This document shows, one piece after another, positions 36,883-45,781 of a stretch of DNA of 64,000 bases; positions within the stretch are counted from its first letter, which is position 1; every line of letters starts with the position of its first letter. The notes under the pieces are model-generated. The model was not told the DNA's origin and did no database searches. It worked only from the letters and a program-made list of their open reading frames with translations. The stretch comes from Taklimakanibacter albus (GTDB taxonomy: Bacteria; Pseudomonadota; Alphaproteobacteria; Rhizobiales; Aestuariivirgaceae). The stretch lies in the NCBI RefSeq assembly GCF_016595235.1, contig NZ_JAENHL010000008.1, positions 2,036,866-2,100,865 of the forward strand, given 5' to 3'. The position numbers were made by a program, and so were the translations under genes.

Positions 36883-38481
36883 TCAAATCGGTTTGATCTC
36901 GGCCAGCGCCGCCTTCACCCGCGCGATCGAGGCCGGCGACACGGAAAGCGTTCGTAAACCCGCGGCGATGAGCGCCGCAAGATGCCTGGGCTCGCTTGCC
37001 ATGTCGCCGCACAGGCTGACGGAAATGCCCCGCTCGCGGCCATAATTTGCAACATGGGCGATGAGGCGCAGCACGGCCGGATGCGCCGGATCGCCCAAGG
37101 CAGCGACGGAAGCCTCGTCCCGGCCCGCCGCCATCACATATTGGGTGAGATCGTTGGATCCGATCGAGAAGAATGCCGCCTTGGCGAGGAGCTCAGGCGC
37201 CACCGCCACCGCCGGCACTTCCACCATGATGCCGAGCGGCGGGCGTTTCGCCGCGACGCCGTCGCGCGCCAGATCGGCCATGACCTGATCGAGAAGCACC
37301 GCCGTTTCGTCGAGCTCAGCTGAGAGCGTGATCATCGGCACCATGATCTTGAGATTGCCATGCGTGGCGGCCCGCGCCAGCGCGCGCAATTGCGCCGTGA
37401 ACACGTCCTTGCGCTGAAGCGTCAGACGCACGCCGCGCAGTCCCAGAAACGGATTACGCTCGCCTTCCGGCGTCAGGCCTTTGACCGGCTTGTCGCCGCC
37501 GATATCGAGAGTGCGGATGGTGACCGGCTTGTCGCCCGCCCAGTCGAGGAGGCGGCGATAAGCGCGATATTGCGTCTCCTCGTCCGGCAGAGGCCGGCCG
37601 TCACGAAACAGGAATTCCGAGCGCATCAGGCCGATGCCGTCGCAATGGCCGGGATCGAGAACCGCAAGCTCTTCCGGCTCGGCGACATTGATCAGAAGCT
37701 CGATCCGGCTGCCGTCTCCGAGGCGCGCCGGCCGATCGAGAAAGGGCGCCTCGCGGTCGCGCCGGGCGCTGAGCGCGTCGGCCTTCGCCGACCAGAGCCG
37801 CTTCTGCGGCGCGTCCGGGCTCAGGACGAGAAGGCCCGCCGCGCCGTCGATCGCCGCTTCGGAATGGCCGTCGCGGATGATGTCGCCGAGGCCGACGACC
37901 ATCGGCACGCCGCGGGCGCGCGCCAATATCGCGACATGGCTCGAGGGACTGCCCTGGCGCAAAGCGATGGCGCCGCCCTTCGACCAGTCGGCCTCGAGAA
38001 AAAGCGAGGGTGGAACATCGTCGCCGATCAGGATGGCGCCGGCTTGCGATCCGAGGCCGCCTGTGCCGCTCAACTGGCGCAGCACACGGTCGCGCATGTC
38101 TTTCAGGTCGGTGGCGCGGGCGCGGAAATAGTCGTCATCCGACATTTCATAACCGACGATCTCGGCATCGACAGTCTTGCGCCAGGCAATGTCGGCGGGC
38201 TTTCCCTGCCCGATCAGATCGCGCGCCGGCGCCAGCAACGCATCGTCTTCGAGAAGGGCGATCTGGAAGGCCAGCATCTCGGCACCCTCGCCTTCGGCAA
38301 TGGCGACCAGCGCACCGAGGCCGGCAATGGCGGCAGCGACCGCGGCGTCGAAGTCCCGGCGCTCGATGGCCGGATCACCCGACGCTTGGCGCACGGCGTC
38401 GGCGGTGCTCAGGAAAAACACCGGCCCGGCGAAAATACCGTCCGAAGCCGGCCTGCCTTTGAGCTCAACCGGATGCCGCAT
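36883..38481 (-). CDS. PTS enzyme I-type phosphotransferase of the Dha system
   Basis: 532 residues. The phospho-histidine domain has His182 in GSPSSHVAILARARG, and the PEP-binding barrel is complete with DGIGLMRSEFLF, TIRTLDIGGDKP, FSIGSNDLTQYVM and Cys491 (VSLCGDMAS). It takes phosphate from PEP and passes it to HPr. In E. coli DhaM only a truncated EI domain is fused; here a full-length EI is a separate gene, so the system could run without the general PTS. Start 38481 overlaps the HPr gene by 17 bp. Confidence 0.92.
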   Translation of the reverse strand: MRHPVELKGRPASDGIFAGPVFFLSTADAVRQASGDPAIERRDFDAAVAAAIAGLGALVAIAEGEGAEMLAFQIALLEDDALLAPARDLIGQGKPADIAWRKTVDAEIVGYEMSDDDYFRARATDLKDMRDRVLRQLSGTGGLGSQAGAILIGDDVPPSLFLEADWSKGGAIALRQGSPSSHVAILARARGVPMVVGLGDIIRDGHSEAAIDGAAGLLVLSPDAPQKRLWSAKADALSARRDREAPFLDRPARLGDGSRIELLINVAEPEELAVLDPGHCDGIGLMRSEFLFRDGRPLPDEETQYRAYRRLLDWAGDKPVTIRTLDIGGDKPVKGLTPEGERNPFLGLRGVRLTLQRKDVFTAQLRALARAATHGNLKIMVPMITLSAELDETAVLLDQVMADLARDGVAAKRPPLGIMVEVPAVAVAPELLAKAAFFSIGSNDLTQYVMAAGRDEASVAALGDPAHPAVLRLIAHVANYGRERGISVSLCGDMASEPRHLAALIAAGLRTLSVSPASIARVKAALAEIKPI

Positions 38482-38767
38482 GCGCCCTGTCCTCGTCGAA
38501 GTCGCGCTCGACCAGGCCGGCCAGCGCCGTGACGGCGGCGGCCGCATCGCCACCGCTCGCGCGCAGGTAAAGCGTCGAATCCTGCTTCGCCTTCATGGCC
38601 ATGACCTTGACGATGCTCTTGGCGTCGATCCACGGTCCTTCCGGCGTGCCGGCGATCTGCACGGTGGCGGCGAAAGTCTTGGCGAGCTGGGTGAGCTTGA
38701 CCGAGGGCCTGGCATGCAGCCCGACCTTGTGGCGGATCACGACGGATGACGATGTCCAGTCGGTCAT
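38465..38767 (-). CDS. HPr-like phosphocarrier of the Dha system
   Basis: 100 residues with the HPr active site GLHARPSVKL (His18) and the regulatory-site region DAKSIVKVMAMKAK (Ser51). It carries phosphate from the EI-like enzyme to the DhaM EIIA protein. The C-terminal tail (DFDEDRAHAASG) is translated across the start of the EI gene. Its ATG overlaps the dhaM stop by four bases. Confidence 0.9.
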   Translation of the reverse strand: MTDWTSSSVVIRHKVGLHARPSVKLTQLAKTFAATVQIAGTPEGPWIDAKSIVKVMAMKAKQDSTLYLRASGGDAAAAVTALAGLVERDFDEDRAHAASG

Positions 38768-39156
38768 TGCGGCGACAGCTCCTCGGCGGTGCGGCGGACA
38801 TCCTCGAGCGAGCCGCCGCCCGAAGCCTCGGTCGCCGCCATCACGGCGCCTTCGACGATCGGCGCATTGCAGATCACCACCTTGCCTTGCCGACCGGCAT
38901 CGAGCAATTCGACCGCCATTTCGCTGTTGGTTTCGGCGCCGCCCAGATCGACCAGAATGGCGACGCCCTTGTCCGACCAGGCCTCATCGATCGCCTTCAG
39001 GATCTTGGCGACATCGGTGCCGAGGCCGCCTTCGGGATTGCCGCCGCAATAGGCCAGCGGCACGGTATCGCCCACCATCTGGCGTACCATGTCGGCGGTG
39101 CCGCGCGCCACATCGATCGAATGCGAAACGATGACGATGCCGACTTTATCTTTCAT
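38764..39156 (-). CDS. dhaM: DhaM EIIA-domain phosphotransferase subunit
   Basis: 130 residues with the EIIA-Man-like fold. The phospho-acceptor is His12 in IVIVSHSIDVARGTADM, followed by GGNPEGGLGTDVAKI and VDLGGAETNSEM, typical of DhaM. It rephosphorylates the ADP bound to DhaL. In E. coli DhaM is one chain with HPr and EI parts; here the three functions are separate overlapping genes. Confidence 0.92.
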   Translation of the reverse strand: MKDKVGIVIVSHSIDVARGTADMVRQMVGDTVPLAYCGGNPEGGLGTDVAKILKAIDEAWSDKGVAILVDLGGAETNSEMAVELLDAGRQGKVVICNAPIVEGAVMAATEASGGGSLEDVRRTAEELSPQ

Positions 39157-39180
39157 GCTTCATCCCTCATCCAAATTTGG

Positions 39181-39226
39181 CGCGTGATCAGACGGAAAAC
39201 CGGCATCCACTTTTCCTGATCACGCG
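39181..39226. repeat. Palindromic repeat between dhaL and dhaM
   Basis: CGCGTGATCA and TGATCACGCG end an element whose centre GGAAAACCGGCATCCACTTT resembles the inverse of 21735-21775. The right end includes the dhaL stop codon. It interrupts the operon and could weaken transcription between dhaL and the dhaM-dhaK part. Confidence 0.7.
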
Positions 39227-39822
39227 CAGGCCTCAAGTTCATCACATAGCGTGGTGATCATCAACTCACTCGAACGGGCGCCCGGATCCATATGGCCGAT
39301 GGAGCGCTCGCCGAGGAAAGACGCCCGGCCTTTGATGGCTTTCATCGGCACGGTCGCTTCCGCCCGCTGATGGGCAAGGGCGCGCACGCTGGCGAAGGTG
39401 GCGGTGCCGTCGCCCAGATGCCGGGCAACGGGGCCCAGCACGTCGAGCATCGTCTTGTTGTCGAAATCGGCCTTGCCGCGCGCCTTGATCGCCTCGACCG
39501 CGGCGGTGAGCGCCCGCGCCAGATCGGCCAGCGTCGGATCTTCCGGCAACTCCTTGCCGAGCGTCAGAAACAAGGTGCCATAGAGCGGGCCCGAGGCGCC
39601 GCCCACTTTCATGACCAGCGTCATGCCGATGGCCTTCAGCGCTTCCGGCAGCGGCTTGGCAAGAATATTCGCCTTGTCGGCCAGCACCGCCTCGAAGCCG
39701 CGTTTCATATTGAGCCCGTGATCGGCATCGCCAATGGCCGAATCGAGCGCGGTCAGTTCTTCCGCCTGGGCGATGATGCGCGCCGCCACCCCCTCCAGCA
39801 ATCGGCCAAGATCCGGCTTCAT
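39220..39822 (-). CDS. dhaL: Dihydroxyacetone kinase, ADP-binding subunit DhaL
   Basis: 200 residues. The Mg-ADP ligands are Asp27, Asp32 and Asp34 in LDSAIGDADHGLNMKRG, followed by GGASGPLYGTLF and GRASFLGERSIGHMDPGA. It holds ADP as a cofactor that is rephosphorylated by DhaM and donates phosphate to DhaK-bound dihydroxyacetone. It starts immediately after the stop of an ABC transporter ATPase gene, tying the kinase to the transporter operon. Confidence 0.95.
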   Translation of the reverse strand: MKPDLGRLLEGVAARIIAQAEELTALDSAIGDADHGLNMKRGFEAVLADKANILAKPLPEALKAIGMTLVMKVGGASGPLYGTLFLTLGKELPEDPTLADLARALTAAVEAIKARGKADFDNKTMLDVLGPVARHLGDGTATFASVRALAHQRAEATVPMKAIKGRASFLGERSIGHMDPGARSSELMITTLCDELEACA

Positions 39823-40836
39823 TCAGGCACTCCTCACTCGCAAGCCCTGGGCATCGAAATAAAGCGGCTTCGTCAGGCCGACCGCAACCCGGTCACCGGA
39901 TTTGAACGGCGTATCGGGCGGCGTCAAGGTGGTGATCCGATGGGCGCCGAGCCGCACATGCAGATGATTCTGGTCACCCAGATGTTCTACCCATTCGACC
40001 ACGGCCTCGCCACCTCCGTCCTTGCGCAGATCCAGATGCTCGGTGCGGGCCCCGACCGTCACCGCCCCCACAGGCAATGCGCCATTGGGGAGGAGCCCCG
40101 CCGGCAGCACATTGATCTGCGGCTGGCCGAAACGCTGGGCGACATAAAGCGTCACCGGATCCTCATAGATCTGGCGCGGCGAGCCCACCTGGATGAGCCG
40201 GCCCTTGTCGATCACGCCGATCCGGTTGGCCATGGTCATGGCCTCGATCTGGTCATGCGTCACATAAAGAATGGTGGCGCCCAGATCCTGCTGGATGCGT
40301 TTGAGCTCAACCCTGAGGTCGCCGCGCAATTTCGCATCGAGCGAGGAGAGCGGCTCGTCCATCAGATAGACCGAGGGCTTGCGCACCAGCGCCCGGCCGA
40401 TGGCGACGCGCTGCATCTCGCCGCCCGACAGCTGCGTCGATTTGTTGGCGAGCTTGTGGGCGATGCGCAAGAGCGACGCCACCTCCTCAACGCGCTTGCG
40501 GATCTCGGGCTCGGAAACCCGCCGCGCCGGGCTGCGCAACGGAAAGGCCAGATTGTCGAAGACGCTTAAGTGCGGATAGAGCGAATATTGCTGGAAAACG
40601 AAGGTGACGTCGCGCGCCGCGGGCTCGAGATCCGCGGCATTGTGGCCGTCGATCCATACCTCGCCCTGATCGGGCTTTTCGAGACCAGCGACGATACGCA
40701 AGGCCGTCGTCTTGCCTGCCCCGGTGGGTCCGACGAGCACGGTGAGCTCGCCGTCGGCGATGTCGAGCGTCAGGCCATCGATCGCCGTCACGGACCGGAA
40801 GTGTTTGGTGACAGTGCGCAGCGCGATATCAGCCAT
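39823..40836 (-). CDS. ABC transporter ATP-binding protein (CUT1/MalK-type), second of two
   Basis: 337 residues: NBD with Walker A GPTGAGKTTALRI, Q-loop FVFQQYSLYPHL, signature QLSGGEMQRVAIGRALVRKP and Walker B SVYLMDEPLSSLD, then a TOBE regulatory domain to the C-terminus. ATG 40836 has GGAG 7 nt upstream; ATG 40851 is in frame. It overlaps the other ATPase gene by 8 bp, so a heterodimeric ATPase pair is likely, as in glycerol-type GlpST transporters. Confidence 0.9.
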   Translation of the reverse strand: MADIALRTVTKHFRSVTAIDGLTLDIADGELTVLVGPTGAGKTTALRIVAGLEKPDQGEVWIDGHNAADLEPAARDVTFVFQQYSLYPHLSVFDNLAFPLRSPARRVSEPEIRKRVEEVASLLRIAHKLANKSTQLSGGEMQRVAIGRALVRKPSVYLMDEPLSSLDAKLRGDLRVELKRIQQDLGATILYVTHDQIEAMTMANRIGVIDKGRLIQVGSPRQIYEDPVTLYVAQRFGQPQINVLPAGLLPNGALPVGAVTVGARTEHLDLRKDGGGEAVVEWVEHLGDQNHLHVRLGAHRITTLTPPDTPFKSGDRVAVGLTKPLYFDAQGLRVRSA

Positions 40837-41926
40837 GGGCCGCTCCGTCATGCAGGGCCGATCTGAGCGCGCGGCCTGAGCTTTTGTCGAACAGCGACAG
40901 CCGGTCGCTCAGGAAAGCGAGGCCCACCTGCTCACCGCTCTCGACGCGCAGGCTCGCCGGCACTTTCACCTTCACCCGTCCCTGCGCGACCTTCACCGTC
41001 ACGATCTGCATGGTGCCGAGATATTCGGTGCCGAAGACCTCGCCGCGATAGTCGGACGCATCATCGAAGCGGATATGCTCGGGCCGTGCGCCCAGCACCA
41101 GCTCCTCCCCCGGCGCATCCTCGCGCATCTCGGGGATGGCGATGCCTGAGCCCGCGACCTCGAGCCGTGCCGCACCTTTGCCGAGACGCCCCGTCAGCGG
41201 AATCAGGTTCATCGCCGGCGAGCCGACGAAATCGGCGACGAACAGGGTGGCCGGTCGGTCATAGATCTCCTGCGGCGAGCCCAACTGCTCGACCCGGCCA
41301 TTGTTCATGATGGCGATCCGGTCAGCCATCGACATGGCCTCGAGCTGATCATGCGTCACATAGACGGTGGTGGCCTTGATGCGCTCATGCAGATGGCGCA
41401 GCTCCGCGCACATCAGGTCGCGGAATTCCGTGTCGAGGGTGCCGAGCGGCTCGTCCATCAGGAAAGCGAGCGGCCGGCGCACGATGGCGCGGCCCAGCGC
41501 CACGCGCTGGCGGTCGCCGCCGGCGAGGCCCGACACCGGCTTGTCGAGGAGATGGTCGATACGCAGCAGCCTCGCCGTCTCCTCGACGCGCGCCTTGATT
41601 TCGCGCGCCGGCACGCTTTGGCAGACAAGCGGGAAGCCGATATTGCGGCGCACATTCATATGCGGATAAAGCGCGAAGAGCTGGAACACGAAAGCGATGT
41701 CGCGCTCGGAGGCGCGCTTGAAGGCGACATCCTCGCCGCCGAGCAGGATGCGCCCCGAGGTTGGCAGTTCGAGGCCGGCGATCATCCGCAAGGTCGTCGT
41801 CTTGCCGCAGCCCGACGGCCCGAGCAGGCAGAAGAAAGAGCCGTCCGCGATGGTGAAGCTTTCGCCTTTGACGGCGGTGAAGTCGCCGAAGGATTTATGC
41901 AGGTTTTCGACGCGGATCTCAGCCAT
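40829..41926 (-). CDS. ABC transporter ATP-binding protein (CUT1/MalK-type), first of two
   Basis: 365 residues: Walker A GPSGCGKTTTLRM, Q-loop FVFQLFALYPHMN, signature reading GLAGGDRQRVALGRAIVRRP (Ala and Asp in place of the usual Ser and Gly/Gln), Walker B AFLMDEPLGTLD and a TOBE domain. The altered signature is what one sees when two different ATPases share one composite site each. It precedes the second ATPase and dhaL. Confidence 0.9.
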   Translation of the reverse strand: MAEIRVENLHKSFGDFTAVKGESFTIADGSFFCLLGPSGCGKTTTLRMIAGLELPTSGRILLGGEDVAFKRASERDIAFVFQLFALYPHMNVRRNIGFPLVCQSVPAREIKARVEETARLLRIDHLLDKPVSGLAGGDRQRVALGRAIVRRPLAFLMDEPLGTLDTEFRDLMCAELRHLHERIKATTVYVTHDQLEAMSMADRIAIMNNGRVEQLGSPQEIYDRPATLFVADFVGSPAMNLIPLTGRLGKGAARLEVAGSGIAIPEMREDAPGEELVLGARPEHIRFDDASDYRGEVFGTEYLGTMQIVTVKVAQGRVKVKVPASLRVESGEQVGLAFLSDRLSLFDKSSGRALRSALHDGAAHG

Positions 41927-41973
41927 CAGCTTGCTCTCTGTCCGTTCCCGTCATGGCCGGCCCCTTCTCCTAT

Positions 41974-42070
41974 TCGTCATGGCCGCCCTTGAGGCGGCCA
42001 TCCAGTCCAGCCGCCACTCAGCCATTGCGCGGAGGGGCTGGATGGCCGGGTCAAGCCCGGCCATGACGAG
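41974..42070. repeat. Inverted repeat in the gap between ATPase and small membrane protein genes
   Basis: CGTCATGGCCGCC..GGCGGCCATCCAG and CTGGATGGCCGGG..CCCGGCCATGACG form outward-facing halves about 30 bp each. The remaining part of the 196-bp gap holds no gene. It may create a transcript hairpin inside the operon. Confidence 0.7.
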
Positions 42071-42122
42071 GTGGGGAGGGTGAGGATAACTGATGATTCC
42101 ATGTGAGAGCTTCGCCATCGGC

Positions 42123-42311
42123 CTATTCCGGAAATTTCGACACGATGACGAACATGACGGTCCCCGCGAGCATGGTGGCGAAGGACCAGGTGTAGAGCGT
42201 CAGCGACAGAGGCTGCATCAGCATCAGCACGCCCGCCGCGATGACGAGGGTCGCGAGATTTTCCCAGGGGCCGCGGCGAAAGCGCATGAAACGGTTCAGA
42301 AGATCGCTCAT
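42123..42311 (-). CDS. Small two-helix membrane protein of the ABC transporter operon
   Basis: 62 residues: a basic N-terminus (MSDLLNRFMRFRRGPWEN) and two hydrophobic segments (LATLVIAAGVLMLMQPLSL and FATMLAGTVMFVIVS). Its ATG overlaps the upstream permease stop (ATGA), so it is translated with the transporter. Glycerol-type GlpSTPQV operons also contain a small membrane protein at this place; this one may be related, but I cannot confirm the family. Confidence 0.7.
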   Translation of the reverse strand: MSDLLNRFMRFRRGPWENLATLVIAAGVLMLMQPLSLTLYTWSFATMLAGTVMFVIVSKFPE

Positions 42312-43264
42312 TTGCGCACCGCGCCGAAGGTGATGCCGCGCAGGAGATGCTTGCGCAGCAGCACGGTGAAGACGAGCAGCGGCACCAGGAACAATGTGGT
42401 GCCGGCGCCGACCGCCGGCCAGTCCATGCCGCCCTCGCCGATGATGGTCGGGATGAAGGGCGGCGCGGTCTGCGCCTCGCCGGAGGTGAGCAGCACCGCG
42501 AAGGCATATTCGTTCCAGGCGAAGATCAGGCAGAAGATCGCGGTGGCGGCGATGCCGGTCGCGGCCTGCGGCAGCACGACCTTGAAGAAGGCATGCAGCC
42601 GCGTATAGCCGTCGATCATCGCCGCCTCCTCATATTCGCGGGGAATCTCGTCGATGAAGCCTTTGAGCAGCCAGACGGCGAGCGAGACGTTGACCGCGGT
42701 ATAGAGCAGGATCATGCCGAGCGCGGTGTCGGAGAGGCCGAGCTTGCGGTACATGAGATAGATGGGAATGGCGACCGCGATCGGCGGCATCATACGGGTC
42801 GACAGGATGAAGAACAGGAGATCGTCGGCAAGCGGGATGCGGAAGCGCGAGAAGGCATAGGCCGACAGCACGCCGAGCGAGACGGCAAAGAAGGTCGAGC
42901 CGAAGGCGATGACGAGCGAGTTCCAGAAGCGTGGCACATAGTTGGAGGGCCCCGCGATCACCATGTCGCGCTTGCGGGTGATCTCGTCACAGATCGTCTG
43001 CGGCGGGCCCAGCGACTGGATATACTCTTGGGTCTGCCGCGTGCGGGTGGTGAAGAGATTGCAGTAGCCTTCGAGCGATGGCGCGAAGACGATCTTGGGT
43101 GGGTAGGCGATCGAATCGGGCGGCGTCTTGAAGCCGGTCATCAGGATCCAGGCGAGCGGGATCATCGAGACGAGCGCATAGAGGATCACGATGGCGCCGG
43201 CGATCCGCTTCGACAAGGGCGAAGGCGCGACGACAGAGTGTGCGGTGGTCAAGGCCTGGCTCAT
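42308..43264 (-). CDS. ABC transporter permease (CUT1, MalG-like)
   Basis: 318 residues with six membrane segments. The EAA loop that contacts the ATPase is EYEEAAMIDGYTRLHAFFKV. A large periplasmic insertion (SLEGYCNLFTTRTRQTQEY) follows helix 1. ATG 43264 overlaps the previous permease stop (ATGA); the frame is open to 43366 but that runs inside the previous gene. It pairs with the other permease to form the channel. Confidence 0.9.
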   Translation of the reverse strand: MSQALTTAHSVVAPSPLSKRIAGAIVILYALVSMIPLAWILMTGFKTPPDSIAYPPKIVFAPSLEGYCNLFTTRTRQTQEYIQSLGPPQTICDEITRKRDMVIAGPSNYVPRFWNSLVIAFGSTFFAVSLGVLSAYAFSRFRIPLADDLLFFILSTRMMPPIAVAIPIYLMYRKLGLSDTALGMILLYTAVNVSLAVWLLKGFIDEIPREYEEAAMIDGYTRLHAFFKVVLPQAATGIAATAIFCLIFAWNEYAFAVLLTSGEAQTAPPFIPTIIGEGGMDWPAVGAGTTLFLVPLLVFTVLLRKHLLRGITFGAVRK

Positions 43265-44214
43265 CTCTGCTTCACCCGGTTGAGCGCCTTCACATAGATA
43301 TTGGCGAGGCCGAAGACGGCGACGAAAAGAATGATGGCGAAGGCCGAGGAATAGCCGGTCCGCCATTTCTCGAAGGCCTCGCGCTTGAGCGTGATCGAGG
43401 CGACCTCGGTGGTCGAGCCCGGACCACCGCCGGTCAGGAGATTGACCATGTCGAACATCTTGAAGTTTTCGATGCCGCGGAACAGAACCGCGAGCATGAT
43501 GAAAGGCAGCGCCATGGGCAGCGTGATCGACCAGAATTGCCGCCAGAGCGAGGCGCGATCGACCTCGGCCGCCTCATAGATGTAATCGGGAATGGAGCGA
43601 AGCCCGGCGAGGCAGATCAGCATCACATAAGGCGTCCACATCCAGGTATCGACGATGATGATCGACCAGGGCGACAGGTTGACCGAGCCCAGCATTTCAA
43701 AGGAAGAAGGCTCGATGCCGGTGAAGAAGGAGACGATGCTGTTGAAGAGCCCGATCTGCGGCTGATAGAGGAACTTCCAGAAATTGCCGACCACCGCCGG
43801 CGACAGCATCATCGGAACGAGGATGATGGTCGTCCAGAAGGCGTGGCCGCGGAATTTGCGGTCGATGAGATAAGCGAGGCCGAAGCCTATCAGCGTCTGC
43901 AGCAGGATGGTCCAGAAGACGAAATGCGCCGTCGCCTGCATCGCCGCCCAGACATCGGGCGAGCCCAATATGTCGCGATACCATTTCGTGCCGACATAGG
44001 TGATCGGCCGGTTCGGGCGATTAGCCTGATAGTTGGTGAAGGAGAGATAGATCGTCCAGATCAGCGGAAAGATGTTGATGGCGAGCAGGAGGACCATGGT
44101 CGGCGCGATGAAAGCCCATGCGATCGCCTTGTCGGAAAGACCGCGGATGCGCCGCGTCCTTGCGGGTGCGGTGATCCTCCGCAATGTTCCTTCCTCGGTG
44201 CTGGCCATGGTCAT
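43261..44214 (-). CDS. ABC transporter permease (CUT1, MalF-like)
   Basis: 317 residues with six or seven membrane segments and the EAA loop IYEAAEVDRASLWRQFWSIT. Opening FIAPTMVLLLAINIFPLIWT and MVNLLTGGGPGSTTEVAS are typical of CUT1 sugar/polyol permeases. ATG 44214 is taken as start; the frame extends to 44313, but those residues come from the family E repeat upstream. Confidence 0.9.
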   Translation of the reverse strand: MTMASTEEGTLRRITAPARTRRIRGLSDKAIAWAFIAPTMVLLLAINIFPLIWTIYLSFTNYQANRPNRPITYVGTKWYRDILGSPDVWAAMQATAHFVFWTILLQTLIGFGLAYLIDRKFRGHAFWTTIILVPMMLSPAVVGNFWKFLYQPQIGLFNSIVSFFTGIEPSSFEMLGSVNLSPWSIIIVDTWMWTPYVMLICLAGLRSIPDYIYEAAEVDRASLWRQFWSITLPMALPFIMLAVLFRGIENFKMFDMVNLLTGGGPGSTTEVASITLKREAFEKWRTGYSSAFAIILFVAVFGLANIYVKALNRVKQR

Positions 44215-44244
44215 TTCCGCACGCTCGTTGAAATCCCGCTCAAC

Positions 44245-44344
44245 CGTCACCCCGGCGAAAGCCGGGGCCCATTGAACCGGTGCAGCTTGAAGAGCGCCGC
44301 CCGGTTCTTTCACTTGAATGGGTCCCGGCTTTCGCCGGGATGAC
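44245..44344. repeat. Composite family E repeat, right of the dha/permease genes
   Basis: Inverted CCCCGGCGAAAGCCGGGG and CCCGGCTTTCGCCGGG units enclose a centre with CCGGTTCTTTC..AATGG, as at 35768-35868 and in the same orientation. It lies between the binding protein and permease genes and could attenuate transcription, a common way to make more binding protein than permease. Confidence 0.75.
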
Positions 44345-44357
44345 AGCCGTACTGTTG

Positions 44358-45689
44358 CTAGTTGTTGATCTTGCCTTCTTCCTTGAAGGTCTCGGTCCAG
44401 TCGACGATCAGCTTGTCGAGCGCCTCCTTGGCGGTGCCCTGGTCGGCGACGACATAGTCATGCAGGCGTTTCTGCATGGCCTGGAGGAGCGAGGCATAAG
44501 CGGGCTCCTGCCAGAAGTCCTGAACCCCCGCCATCGCTTCGAGGAACTGGCCGGCGAAGGGCTGCGAGTCCTTGAAGGACGGGTCGTTCAGCACCGCGTT
44601 CAGGCAGGAATAGCCGCCGAGCGACCACCACTTCTTCTGCACATCGGGCTGCGCAAACCATTTGATGTAAGCGAGCGCGCCGTCCATGTTGTCGGTATTG
44701 GCGACGACCGAGATGCCCTGGCCGCCGAGCGTCGAGGCGGCGACCTTCTGGGCCGGATTGACGAAGAAGCCGACATGCTCGCCGCCGACCTTCTCGTCCT
44801 TGTACATGCCCGGCATGAAAGCGAACCAGTTCATCATCATGGCGACCTGGCCCGATTTGAACGCGTCGAGGCCCTCGCCCATATAGCTGTCGGTGTAGCC
44901 GGGCGGCGTGCAGCATTTGTAGAGCGACTTGTAGAATTCGAGACCCTTGACCGCGTCATCCGAGTTGACGGCGCCTTCCATGCGGTAGGAGCCGGGCTCC
45001 GTCTCATATTTGAAACCGAAGGAATAGAGCGCCGAGGTGGCGCCCATGGTGATGCCTTCCGACGCCCGCTCGGTGAAGATCGCCGCGCCATAGACCTTCT
45101 TGCCGTCGATGTCGCGGCCCTGGAAGAATTCCGCCACTTGCTTGAGCTCGTCCCAGGTTTTGGGGACGCTGAGATCGCGGTTGTATTTCGCCTTGAACTC
45201 GGCCTGAAGCTCGGGCCTCGCGAACCAGTCCTTGCGGTAGAACCAGCCATTGGCGTCGCCCATCGCCGGCAGCGCCCAGTAATTCGGCGTGCCCTTGGGC
45301 CAGGTCGAATAGGCATAGACGGTCGCCGGCGCGAAGTCCGACATCTTGATTCCTTCCTTGTCGAAGAAATCATTGAGCTTCACGTAATTGCCGTTCTCGG
45401 CGGCGCCGCCGATCCATTGCGAGTCGCCGATCAGCAGGTCGCAGAGCTTGCCGCCCGAATTCATCTCGTTGAGCATGCGGTCGGCGAAATTCGGCCAGGG
45501 CACGAATTCGAATTTCATGGTGATGCCGGATTGCTTCTCGAAATCCTTGGAGAGTTCGACAAGCGCGTTGGCCGGGTCCCAGGCGGCCCAGCACAAGGTC
45601 AGATCCGCGGCTTCGGCCTTCGACTGGCCGACGGCGGCGACAAAAGCGGCGAGACCCAGCGCCGCTGCAGGCTTCAGCAATGTCTTCAT
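44358..45689 (-). CDS. ABC transporter substrate-binding protein (CUT1)
   Basis: 443 residues with a signal peptide (MKTLLKPAAALGLAAFVAAV, cleavage near AEA-AD). The extracellular solute-binding type 1 fold is seen in LTLCWAAWDPANALVELSKD, LLIGDSQWIGGAAENGNYV, TYAYSTWP-like segments and YWALPAMGDANGWFYRKDW. The substrate is not readable; with two ATPases and a dihydroxyacetone kinase in the operon, a polyol or triose is likely. GGGAGAAA precedes ATG 45689. It is the first gene of the long dha/ABC unit. Confidence 0.9.
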   Translation of the reverse strand: MKTLLKPAAALGLAAFVAAVGQSKAEAADLTLCWAAWDPANALVELSKDFEKQSGITMKFEFVPWPNFADRMLNEMNSGGKLCDLLIGDSQWIGGAAENGNYVKLNDFFDKEGIKMSDFAPATVYAYSTWPKGTPNYWALPAMGDANGWFYRKDWFARPELQAEFKAKYNRDLSVPKTWDELKQVAEFFQGRDIDGKKVYGAAIFTERASEGITMGATSALYSFGFKYETEPGSYRMEGAVNSDDAVKGLEFYKSLYKCCTPPGYTDSYMGEGLDAFKSGQVAMMMNWFAFMPGMYKDEKVGGEHVGFFVNPAQKVAASTLGGQGISVVANTDNMDGALAYIKWFAQPDVQKKWWSLGGYSCLNAVLNDPSFKDSQPFAGQFLEAMAGVQDFWQEPAYASLLQAMQKRLHDYVVADQGTAKEALDKLIVDWTETFKEEGKINN

Positions 45690-45781
45690 GAGGTTTCTCC
45701 CGTTTTCATCCGCATCCGGGCGCCGGATGGCGACCCGTCATGCGCTCCGGCCGTGACCCGCAGAGGCACACGGCCGAATTC

